Positions 25,089 through 32,466 of a stretch of 64,000 bases of DNA are shown here, one piece after another (position 1 is the first letter of the stretch; the number at the start of each line of letters is the position of its first letter). The stretch comes from Nostoc sp. CHAB 5824 (GTDB lineage Bacteria; Cyanobacteriota; Cyanobacteriia; Cyanobacteriales; Nostocaceae), in NCBI RefSeq assembly GCF_020829665.1, contig NZ_JAIVFT010000003.1:469821-533820 (forward strand), read 5' to 3'. A program made the position numbers and the translations under genes. The notes beneath the pieces are model-generated. The model searched no databases. It saw nothing but the letters and a program-made list of their open reading frames with translations, and had not been told where the DNA came from.

Positions 25089-25955
25089 TTATGCGGGGTA
25101 AAAGACGAATGTTCGTAGTTCGATGCTTTCTCGTGGGGGAGCATTGGCTGGGCTGGTGGGGTCTTCAAAGGCTGTATGGCCGGCAAAACGGGCGCGTCCG
25201 TCTTCTGCGGAGTCGAAGCATTTGATAAATAGTGCTTCATCTCTGTGCATTTGCGGAAAGTAGAACCATTTATGTTTGGAGTTATACGTAATTCCGTGTG
25301 TTTCACCGACGCGATCGCGATACACTAAATCACCAGCTACAATGTCTGTGGGTGCGATACTTTGCGCGTCACACAGTGCTAATGGTGACTCTTGGATTGG
25401 TTGTGCGATCGCTCGCCAAACATTGATGATGGCAAATCGTTGTTTTAGTAGCGTATCAATGTCATCTATGCCTTGCGCTGCTAATTCCAAACGGGCGCGA
25501 GTATAGCCTGATTTAGCGGTGAAGTCGTTGTGTACGCGCTTGGCAGGTTCTTTAATGTTATTCTCGCTTGGCCTGGACTTACCAGCGTTACGCAAGGTGT
25601 GATCGAATATCACTACCTTAGTTCCGCCTGTCACCTCTTTTAACAATTGCTCGGCTTCTGGATAGTAGACGCGGCGTACTTCGTCTTCATCGTAAAAGTT
25701 GCGGACATTAGTATTATGTCCAGTAAACGCAAAACCTTCTCGATCTAACGAGATGTTCTCTGAGATAGAACGAGCATTGTAAATTGGCAGTTTGTGCGTC
25801 TGATAAGTTGCATTCGTGCGGGGAATCCCTGGTGGTGGTTCGTAAGTATAGTTAACAGGTTTTTCTGCCATTGGAACCAGGTAACTGAGGTTAGCCTCTA
25901 CGTATGGCAGTTCTACGGAAATTGGTTTGTCTAGAACTTGGTTATTTAAGCTCAT
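25089..25955 (-). CDS. CmcJ/NvfI-family oxygenase-like protein
   Basis: A 288-residue protein of the CmcJ/NvfI group, known from cephamycin (CmcJ) and fungal meroterpenoid (NvfI) pathways. Visible blocks: FTGHNTNVRNFYDEDEVRRV, YYPEAEQLLKEVTGGTKVVI, FDHTLRNAGK, PAKRVHNDFTAKSGYTR with a His-x-Asp, and RFAIINVWRAIAQPIQESPL. These are the characteristic family motifs. The protein is clean and full length. It sits 73 bases upstream of the TauD gene and 48 bases downstream of the GST gene, so the three form an operon of oxidative and conjugative enzymes. The substrate is unknown. Confidence 0.8.
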   Translation of the reverse strand: MSLNNQVLDKPISVELPYVEANLSYLVPMAEKPVNYTYEPPPGIPRTNATYQTHKLPIYNARSISENISLDREGFAFTGHNTNVRNFYDEDEVRRVYYPEAEQLLKEVTGGTKVVIFDHTLRNAGKSRPSENNIKEPAKRVHNDFTAKSGYTRARLELAAQGIDDIDTLLKQRFAIINVWRAIAQPIQESPLALCDAQSIAPTDIVAGDLVYRDRVGETHGITYNSKHKWFYFPQMHRDEALFIKCFDSAEDGRARFAGHTAFEDPTSPANAPPRESIELRTFVFYPA

Positions 25956-26003
25956 AGGTTATCCCATTTTGGATTTTAGTTAATTTCTGTCAATCCCTAT
26001 GCC

Positions 26004-26675
26004 CTATTTTTGAACTGCACCAACGGGAACAGGTTCACCGAGAACTTTGGCGAATCTTTCCAAATAGAAGTCCACAGGGTTTGCTACTGCTTGAATTGAG
26101 GAGCGATCGCTTAAGCTGTTCCACCATGTCTGCAACCGAGGTGTTTCTGCTGGTAGTGTGAATTTGCGGAAGTTTTCTAAGAGTGGTAAACGCTCAAACC
26201 ACGGATAGAAGCTGATATCAACTAGGCTAAACTGATCTCCTAACAAGTAATCACCTTTGCCTAACCCTTCTTGTTCAATATATAGAAGTGCTTCTGTGAA
26301 CTCTCTTCGTCCTTGTTCCTGTTCTTGGCTATCTTTACCGCGCAGAAATTTGTTAAAAGCTGGGACAAGGCGAGTATTGGCGTAGTCTATCCAGATGCGA
26401 GCGATCGCTTTAGCTGCGGCATCGCGGGGCAACAAAGGTGGTTCCGGGAAGACTTCATCTAGATATTCATTGATAATAGTGGACTCGTAAATTACAACAT
26501 CCCCATGTTTGATAGCTGGGACTTTGCCATAGTGGGAAATCTGTGTGTACCCATCTGGTTTGTTCTGTAAGTCAATTTCTATCGGGGTGAAGTCAATACC
26601 TTTTTCCAGTAAGACTACACGAGTCCGTTGAGAGAAAGTAGAGGCTTTGGCGAAGTACAGTTGTATGTTGCTCAT
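26004..26675 (-). CDS. Glutathione S-transferase family protein
   Basis: A 223-residue GST. The N-domain has [20 protein letters not shown] with a Ser in the catalytic position, [18 protein letters not shown] with the cis-Pro, and the Glu-Ser glutathione contact. The C-domain is helical with [19 protein letters not shown]. It is the first gene of the minus-strand run with CmcJ/NvfI and TauD genes. GSTs in such runs often remove glutathione from, or isomerise, an oxidised product. Its promoter faces that of the racemase-like gene at 26949. Confidence 0.85.
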   Translation of the reverse strand: MSNIQLYFAKASTFSQRTRVVLLEKGIDFTPIEIDLQNKPDGYTQISHYGKVPAIKHGDVVIYESTIINEYLDEVFPEPPLLPRDAAAKAIARIWIDYANTRLVPAFNKFLRGKDSQEQEQGRREFTEALLYIEQEGLGKGDYLLGDQFSLVDISFYPWFERLPLLENFRKFTLPAETPRLQTWWNSLSDRSSIQAVANPVDFYLERFAKVLGEPVPVGAVQK

Positions 26676-26820
26676 GAAATCTTTTCCTTGTAATCATCGT
26701 GGATGCAGACTATTTGAGATTGCACAACTCCAACTAAAGCAATAAGACAAAAGCAAGATGTGTTGATTAGTGCAGTTAAATAATTGACTAGTAGGTATCT
26801 ATGTCAGTTAGATGATATAT

Positions 26821-26846
26821 TACAGTTTGTCGGTCGGTTTAACGTA
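26821..26846. promoter_or_regulatory. Possible motif A copy 4 in the divergent promoter
   Basis: TACAGTTTGT (26821-26830), spacer CGGTCG, GTTTAACGTA (26837-26846). The length and the outer TAC/GTA symmetry match motif A, with several changed inner bases, so this is the weakest copy. It stands between the divergent genes at 26675 and 26949. Confidence 0.35.
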
Positions 26847-26883
26847 GTTTCTATATTATACAGTCTTCCTGAAAATATGTATA

Positions 26884-26915
26884 CCTAATTATTAGTGTAA
26901 CTAAATAAATATTTA
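26884..26915. promoter_or_regulatory. Motif B copy 2 in the divergent promoter
   Basis: CTAATTATTAG (26884-26894), spacer TGTAA, then CTAAATAAATATTTAG (26900-26915), whose inner part is expanded relative to the other copies. It lies 34 bases before the ATG at 26949, where it would cover the promoter of the plus-strand genes. Confidence 0.45.
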
Positions 26916-26948
26916 GACATAATCAGGCTTGTCAAAAAGAGGTATTAT

Positions 26949-27698
26949 ATGTACTCGAAAGCTGACTCTAATAGGCAGATCCGTCTTGGCTTGCTAGTAC
27001 CCGCAGGTAACACGACGTTTGAGCCTGACTTTCACTCTGCTTTTTCCAGTCAAGTCAGTATTCATAGCCATCGTGTGATTGCTCAACGCTCACACGCATT
27101 TGAGAGCTATGAATCAATGGATGACATCAATGAAGAAGCTGTTAAGGAAGTAGAAAAATTAGCCAGAGCCGGGGTACATTTTGGAGCATACGGTTTCACA
27201 ACAGCAACATTTTACCGAGGGCGGGTTTTTGCCGAACAATTAGAGCAACGTTTGACGCAGGTGCTAGGAGTACCTGTTGTTGTGCCTGCTCTGGCTCTAT
27301 TAGAAGCCTTGGCATATCTAAAGATTAAGAAAATTTCTGTAGTCACTCCTTATCCAGAATGGAACAATCAAACGCTAAAAACGTTTTTGAGTGAAGCGCC
27401 TTTTGAAATAGTTGGGTTTAAAGGTGATGAACGCCAAAAAGAAGTAGCAAAACAGAATTACCTTTGGCATCAGTCACCCAATGAAGCCGCAACTTTTATC
27501 AAAGAGGTATCTCACAAAGGTGCAGATGCTATTGTGTTGCCCTGTACGGCATGGAGAACATTTGAGGTGATTGAGGAATTAGAAGCAGATTTAAAGATTC
27601 CTGTAGTTACAGCAAATCAAGCCACAATATGGAGTTTAGCAAGGCGTACTTCTATTGAATATGCACTTCGTCCGAGAGGAAAACTGTTTGCTATTTAG
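26949..27698 (+). CDS. Asp/Glu racemase-superfamily protein, maleate isomerase / arylmalonate decarboxylase-like
   Basis: A 249-residue two-domain protein of the maleate cis-trans isomerase group. RLGLLVPAGNTTFEPDFHSA is the typical start, FGAYGFTTATFYRG occupies the place of the first catalytic Cys (here Thr-Ala-Thr rather than Cys), and ADAIVLPCTAWRTFEVIEEL carries the second catalytic Cys. With only one Cys it resembles arylmalonate-decarboxylase-type members more than two-Cys isomerases. It is the first of three plus-strand genes opposite GST-CmcJ-TauD. The substrate is unknown. Confidence 0.75.
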   Translation: MYSKADSNRQIRLGLLVPAGNTTFEPDFHSAFSSQVSIHSHRVIAQRSHAFESYESMDDINEEAVKEVEKLARAGVHFGAYGFTTATFYRGRVFAEQLEQRLTQVLGVPVVVPALALLEALAYLKIKKISVVTPYPEWNNQTLKTFLSEAPFEIVGFKGDERQKEVAKQNYLWHQSPNEAATFIKEVSHKGADAIVLPCTAWRTFEVIEELEADLKIPVVTANQATIWSLARRTSIEYALRPRGKLFAI

Positions 27699-27742
27699 TC
27701 ACAAAGGTTTTCATAGATTAAATCTTAGAAAAAGGAAATTTC

Positions 27743-28591
27743 ATGTCAGACAAGTCTAATTTCCAAAACCCGCTTTTAGATGAGGTACTAGCTCATTATG
27801 AGCGTGGTTTGGAAGCTGAACGCTTATCAAAGCGTACAAATCCGATTGAACTAGTTCGCACCCAAGAGCTTCTTAGCCGCTACTTGCCTCCTCCTCCCGC
27901 AGTGATTTTCGATGTTGGTGGCGGCTCAGGCATCTATGCTTGTTGGCTGGCCCAGCTAGGGTATAAAGTTCATCTTATTGATCCAGTTCCCTTGCACGTA
28001 GAACAAGCTCGTTCTACTTCTCAGCTTCAACCAGATTATCCACTTGCAAGTGCAGAGGTTGGAGATGCCCGCCAATTAAATCAAGCAAACAACAGCGTCG
28101 ATGCTGTTCTGTTATTTGGGCCACTGTATCACTTGATCGAACGTAGCGATCGCCTCGCAGCATTACACAAGGCTAATCGTGTTTTAAAGAACGGAGGTCT
28201 TGTCTTTGCCGTTGCTTGTTCTCGCTTTGCTTCGCTCTTAGACGGTTTATTTCGGGGATGGCTAGACGATCCGGAGTTTGTGGAAATTGTTCATCGGGAC
28301 TTGCTTGAAGGGCAGCATCGTAATCCGAGTAACCATCCTGCTTACTTTACAACAGCCTTCTTTCATCATCCTGATGAACTAAAAGCAGAGGTGGAAGAAG
28401 TAGGGTTATCTTGTGAAAAGCTGTTAGCCATAGAAGGCCCAGGCAAATTGCTACAAAATTTTGAGGAACATTGGAGTGAACCAAGTCGCCGTGAAAGACT
28501 CCTACAAGCTATTCGCTGGTTAGAGACTGAACCTTCTACATTAGGTGTTAGCGCTCACATTATGGCTATTGGTAAAAAGGTGGCAGTCTGA
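27743..28591 (+). CDS. Class I SAM-dependent methyltransferase
   Basis: A 282-residue methyltransferase with motif I VIFDVGGGSGIYACWLAQLG near residue 54, the acidic end of beta-2 in HLIDPVP, and AVLLFGPLYHLIERSDRLAA as the post-I region. A good AAAGGAAA precedes the ATG. It follows the racemase-like gene by 44 bases and probably shares its transcript. The acceptor is unknown. Confidence 0.85.
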   Translation: MSDKSNFQNPLLDEVLAHYERGLEAERLSKRTNPIELVRTQELLSRYLPPPPAVIFDVGGGSGIYACWLAQLGYKVHLIDPVPLHVEQARSTSQLQPDYPLASAEVGDARQLNQANNSVDAVLLFGPLYHLIERSDRLAALHKANRVLKNGGLVFAVACSRFASLLDGLFRGWLDDPEFVEIVHRDLLEGQHRNPSNHPAYFTTAFFHHPDELKAEVEEVGLSCEKLLAIEGPGKLLQNFEEHWSEPSRRERLLQAIRWLETEPSTLGVSAHIMAIGKKVAV

Positions 28592-28798
28592 CGACAAGAT
28601 GCACACTACCTTATAAATCCTCAGTTGATTCCAATAGCTTGGCCAAAATAAGAGCCTACAAAAATTTTGGCAAAACTAGCAAAATGACCCATACATGAGC
28701 TGAGAATGCACACTAATTACATTTCAAATTAAATCTGTGTCTACAACTTAGTTCCAAATGCTGAGAGTCTTACCTAGCAAGAGAAGGAATCAATAACA

Positions 28799-29866
28799 AT
28801 GGCACACCTGTTTGAACCATTCAAAATTCGTGATGTTACCTTTCGCAACCGCATCGCCGTTTCCCCAATGTGTCAATATTCCAGTACAAATGGATATGCT
28901 AATGATTGGCACGTTATTCATTTAGCTTCTCGCGCAGTTGGCGGTGCAGGTATAGTGCTAACAGAAGCAGCCGCAGTAGAAGCGCGTGGGCGCATTAGCC
29001 CGCAAGATTTGGGAATCTGGTCAGATGCACACATAGAAACTTTGGCAAAAACTGTGGCATTGATCCATAACTTTGGCGCTGTTGCAGGTATTCAACTTGC
29101 TCATGCGGGTAGAAAGGCCAGTACTGCCAAACCGAGTAAAGGAGGGAAAGTGCTGGATGAATCTCAGGAAGGTTGGCGTCCCTTAGTTTCAAGTAGTGCG
29201 ATCGCTTTTGGAAAAGATAGCCCAATTCCAGAAGCCCTCACTTTTGAGGGAATTCAAGCAGTTATTGATGCCTTTGCCCAAGCTGCCAAACGTTCTCTGC
29301 AAGCTGGTTTCAAGGTAGTGGAAATCCATGCTGCCCACGGTTATCTACTGCACCAGTTTCTCTCACCCCTTTCTAACCACCGTCAAGATGATTATGGCGG
29401 CAGTTTTGAAAATCGGACTCGTCTGCTTAGAGAAGTTGTTCAAGCAGTCCGAGAGGTTTGGCCCCAGACACATCCACTTTGGGTACGCATTTCCGCCACC
29501 GATTGGGTAGATAATGGCTGGGATATTGAACAAAGTATCGCCTTAAGCGACAAACTCAAGTCTCTAGGAGTTGATCTCATTGACAGTTCATCAGGTGGTA
29601 TTGTACCTGGCGTTAATATACCAATTAAACCTAGTTATCAGACTCAGTTTGCCGAACGCATCCGCCGTGAGGCTAATATTCATACAGGAGCCGTGGGTTT
29701 AATTACATCCCCTGAACAAGCTGACGAGATTATCCGCACAGAAGTAGCTGATATAGTCCTGTTGGGACGTGAACTACTCCGCAATCCTTACTGGCCGCAT
29801 CTGGCAGCCAAACAGTTGGGACACGATAAACTCTGGCCTGTTCAATATGACCGAGCTTGGTTATGA
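28799..29866 (+). CDS. NADH:flavin oxidoreductase, old yellow enzyme (NamA/YqjM class)
   Basis: A 355-residue FMN TIM-barrel ene-reductase. FRNRIAVSPMCQYSS carries the YqjM-type Cys. EIHAAHGYLLHQFLSPLSN is the substrate-binding His-His region, and SNHRQDDYGGSFENRTR and a GAVGLITSPEQADEII phosphate-binding segment follow. It reduces activated C=C bonds or nitro compounds at NADPH cost. A 207-base gap separates it from the methyltransferase, so it may have its own promoter. It closes the plus-strand arm of the 24-30 kb module. Confidence 0.88.
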   Translation: MAHLFEPFKIRDVTFRNRIAVSPMCQYSSTNGYANDWHVIHLASRAVGGAGIVLTEAAAVEARGRISPQDLGIWSDAHIETLAKTVALIHNFGAVAGIQLAHAGRKASTAKPSKGGKVLDESQEGWRPLVSSSAIAFGKDSPIPEALTFEGIQAVIDAFAQAAKRSLQAGFKVVEIHAAHGYLLHQFLSPLSNHRQDDYGGSFENRTRLLREVVQAVREVWPQTHPLWVRISATDWVDNGWDIEQSIALSDKLKSLGVDLIDSSSGGIVPGVNIPIKPSYQTQFAERIRREANIHTGAVGLITSPEQADEIIRTEVADIVLLGRELLRNPYWPHLAAKQLGHDKLWPVQYDRAWL

Positions 29867-29896
29867 TGTCACCTGTGTTTAATTGAGCATCAACCA

Positions 29897-29933
29897 CCTC
29901 AAACCCCTACCGCCAAGCAGCAAGGGTTTGAGG
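29897..29933 (+). terminator. Terminator after the old yellow enzyme gene
   Basis: CCTCAAACCC (29897-29906) and GGGTTTGAGG (29924-29933) form a perfect 10-bp stem about 30 bases after the stop at 29866, followed by a modest T-rich stretch. Confidence 0.6.
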
Positions 29934-30115
29934 TTGATTTGCAAGAATTGTGGGTATTTGACCAAACATGGTATGATACATAGTCTAGCCATAATGGCTG
30001 TATTTTTTTGTGTTAATACTAAGCATACAAACTTTCTGGGTTGCGAACATTAAGCTTTACTAATACTCTTTCCGGGCTGGTGATATACAAGTCTGCTAAA
30101 ACTTCATCAAAAAAT

Positions 30116-30146
30116 TAGTAGAGATGTTGAAATGCAATGTCTCTAC
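30116..30146. repeat. Small palindromic repeat (AGTAGAGA ... TCTCTACT)
   Basis: AGTAGAGATGTTG and a nearly inverse arm ending TGTCTCTACT form a hairpin of the GTAGAGACG class, which is widespread in Nostoc-type genomes. A relative may lie inside cobN at 59158. Confidence 0.5.
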
Positions 30147-30250
30147 TAACGCCCTCGTCCATGCAAACTATCTTATCTAAGCGTAATTGGTTAAAGGAAG
30201 AAGCACTATGAACAGAATGAAGGCAAAGCGCACCCAACGCAAACACAACC

Positions 30251-30353
30251 AGGACTTACGCACTAACAACTTGAAACATCTATCCCCCCTAAAAAAAAGG
30301 GAAACTCAAAAGCCCTTTTTTAGAGGTTGGGGGATCTCTTGTGCGTAAGTCCT
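30251..30353. mobile_element. MITE-like element with AGGACTTACGCAC ends
   Basis: A 103-bp element with perfect 13-bp terminal inverted repeats AGGACTTACGCAC (30251-30263) and GTGCGTAAGTCCT (30341-30353), and an interior inverted CCCCCCTAAAA / TTTTTTAGAGG part. Relatives: 36194-36406 and a single end at 3861. It interrupts a short frame beginning at ATG 30208 (MNRMKAKRTQRKHN) behind an AAGGAAGAAG ribosome site. I see no other gene in 29867-30368. Confidence 0.65.
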
Positions 30354-30368
30354 AACAACTAACGAAGG

Positions 30369-31715
30369 ATGAAAACTTTAAATAAAGAAAAACTCATGAT
30401 ACCAATTAATAGAGAAAAGTTCCAAAATCACAAACCAAAGTTTGTTTATTTTGAACTTCCTGCTGCGCTTAAATCTGTAAACTTTTCCTGTTTTGTTATC
30501 GGGCAAAGTTTATCTTTTTTTGGATCTTGGATGACTCAAATTGCTTTGGTCTGGCTTGTTTATCAACTAACTAATTCGGCTGTATTAGTGGGCGTAGCCG
30601 GATTTACAAATCAAGCTACAGGCTTAATTATTACACCATTGGTAGGAGTATTGCTAGATCGCTGGAACTTACGATATGTTTTATTAACTACTCAGCTAGT
30701 ATCCATTTTGCTATCTTCTACCCTAACCTTTCTAACTCTTAGTGATAATATTAATGTTGCATGGATTATTGCCATTGGCACGCTTCAGGGAACGGTAAAA
30801 GCTTTTGATTTACCAGCACGCCAGGTAATTATTCCCAGACTGCTGGAAAAGAAATCAGATACTTATAGTGCGATGGCTTGCCATTCATTCTTGATTAATA
30901 CAGCGAAGTTTGTTAGCCCGATGATTGGGGGTTTAATGATTGCTAAGTCTGGTGCAGCTTCCTGCTTTTTAGTAGATAGTATCAGCTATTTACCGTTTGT
31001 ATCTGCAATTTTAACTATCAAAGTCAACCCAGTTGTCCATAATTCCTTGAATCAAAAGCCGCAAATTTGGAAAAATCTTAAAGAAGGTTTTATCTATGCA
31101 TACAAATTTCTGCCGATTAAATATTTATTGATATTACAAATTGTTATTTGTTTTATGGGAATGACTCATGTAAACTTAATACCTATTTTTTCTCAAGAAG
31201 TACTAAAGGGTAACGCTGAAACTATGGGCTTTTTGATGACAGCTTCGGCTCTTGGTTCAATAGTTTCAGGTATTTATCTCATCTCAAGAAAAAATGTGAT
31301 AGGACTGGGAAAGATTATAGCAATCTCTGCCGCAGTTTTAGGTTTAGGTTTAATAGTTTTTTCTCGCTCGAACAATTTACATATTTGCTTAGTATTCATG
31401 TTTATTATCGGCATGAATAATAGTCTAACTTTGGCATCAATTAATAATTTTATGCAATCAATTATTCTTGATGAAGATAAAAGAGGTAGAGTAACTAGTA
31501 TATTTACAACTGGTTTCTTAGGAATACTGCCTTTTGGTAATTTATTTTTTGGAGCATTGGCAGGTTACTTTGGTGTTACCAATGCTTTGTTATTTGGCGG
31601 TGCTTGTTGCATTTTAGGAGCATATTTTTTTAGTAGACAACTGCCTCAAATAAGAAAAATAGTGCATCCAATTTACGCAGAGTTGGGCTTAATTACACAG
31701 TTAAATAAAGGCTAA
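30369..31715 (+). CDS. MFS transporter (MFS_3 / EntS-like exporter)
   Basis: A 448-residue membrane protein with about twelve hydrophobic segments. The start region FVIGQSLSFFGSWMTQIALV, then WLVYQLTNSAVLVGVAGF and LLDRWNLRYVLL, and late EDKRGRVTSIFTTGFLGILP, are hallmarks of the EntS-type drug/siderophore exporters. The ATG at 30369 is used; ATG 30396 is possible. Broken relatives lie at 41320 and 56659-57955. It precedes the haloperoxidase-like gene by 750 bases and could export a product of the island, but nothing shows this directly. Confidence 0.85.
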   Translation: MKTLNKEKLMIPINREKFQNHKPKFVYFELPAALKSVNFSCFVIGQSLSFFGSWMTQIALVWLVYQLTNSAVLVGVAGFTNQATGLIITPLVGVLLDRWNLRYVLLTTQLVSILLSSTLTFLTLSDNINVAWIIAIGTLQGTVKAFDLPARQVIIPRLLEKKSDTYSAMACHSFLINTAKFVSPMIGGLMIAKSGAASCFLVDSISYLPFVSAILTIKVNPVVHNSLNQKPQIWKNLKEGFIYAYKFLPIKYLLILQIVICFMGMTHVNLIPIFSQEVLKGNAETMGFLMTASALGSIVSGIYLISRKNVIGLGKIIAISAAVLGLGLIVFSRSNNLHICLVFMFIIGMNNSLTLASINNFMQSIILDEDKRGRVTSIFTTGFLGILPFGNLFFGALAGYFGVTNALLFGGACCILGAYFFSRQLPQIRKIVHPIYAELGLITQLNKG

Positions 31716-31761
31716 ATCCGCTTTTATAGGATGTTATTTGGAAGCGATGTCTACGATGGTG

Positions 31762-31862
31762 ACTGGACTTCTCGTACCACTTGCCTACGGCACGCTCCGC
31801 GAACGTGGAAGCAAGCTACGCGCAGCGTTTCCTAGAGAAGTGCGGGCTATTCGGCGTCGCCT
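31762..31862. repeat. Small dispersed repeat cluster
   Basis: CTTGCCTACGGCACGCTCCG, GTGGAAGCAAGCTACGCGCA and GCGTCGCC are words of the dispersed repeat family, here in reverse relative to 2096 and 21420. Non-coding. Confidence 0.55.
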
Positions 31863-31917
31863 AATTCTCTCAACTCAACCTTTCAACCACAACCGCCTTT
31901 GATATTTCACCAAAACC

Positions 31918-31974
31918 CACAGTGTTATGTTCGTTGCTTGAACCACAGTTTTAAGCAACGAACACAATACTGTG
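31918..31974. terminator. Long stem-loop, probable terminator
   Basis: CACAGTGTTATGTTCGTTGC and its inverse GCAACGAACACAATACTGTG form a stem of about 20 bp with few mismatches around a 17-base centre, followed on the plus strand by CGCCTTTTTCTTT. It is 200 bases past the MFS stop, with dispersed repeats between. Confidence 0.55.
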
Positions 31975-32076
31975 CGCCTTTTTCTTTAAGGCTTTGACAG
32001 TCTTGCTAAGTTTATTGTAAAAACCTCTTGATTTTTATCACTGATTGTGAGAAAGTCTGATTTAATATGCATAAAA

Positions 32077-32102
32077 TACGGTAAATCGATAAATTTACAG
32101 TA
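32077..32102. promoter_or_regulatory. Motif A copy 5
   Basis: TACGGTAAAT (32077-32086), spacer CGATAA, ATTTACAGTA (32093-32102): one mismatch between the arms. It lies 365 bases before the haloperoxidase-like gene, which is far for a direct operator unless the leader is long. Confidence 0.6.
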
Positions 32103-32181
32103 TTTTGTGGGTTGACTAGAATTAAGCGGTAGTTTTAGCTGTGCTTTAACTCCAGCAATATCCTATTAGATTGATTACAAC

Positions 32182-32226
32182 CACAAAGTTATAACCCACA
32201 AAGTTATAACCCACAAAGTTATAACA
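32182..32226. repeat. Three tandem copies of a 15-base unit
   Basis: CACAAAGTTATAACC repeats at 32182, 32197 and 32212, in the leader between motif A and the haloperoxidase-like gene. Whether it is iteron-like or simple slippage cannot be told. Confidence 0.6.
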
Positions 32227-32466
32227 GCCGTGTGATCAAAGCATCATACCAGCACTGAATACCTACATGACTTTCAGGAGAATCACCTTCTATGCAAGTT
32301 ATCTTCCAGTAGAGTAACCTCAGATTTCATCCTAAATCCGGCGATATTAACTTATTTTTCTAAAGGTGCGTATTTTGTGTGTGGCTAGTTGTTCTAGCTT
32401 TGCAATGCTCATGTATTCACTCATGACTAAATTTTTGCATTATTTTTTACCAGTGGAGAACATCTC

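Noticed and set aside
28760..28790. TPP-riboswitch-like CTGAGA word before the old yellow enzyme gene
   Set aside because: Only a short coincidence; the conserved paired stems and second motif are missing.
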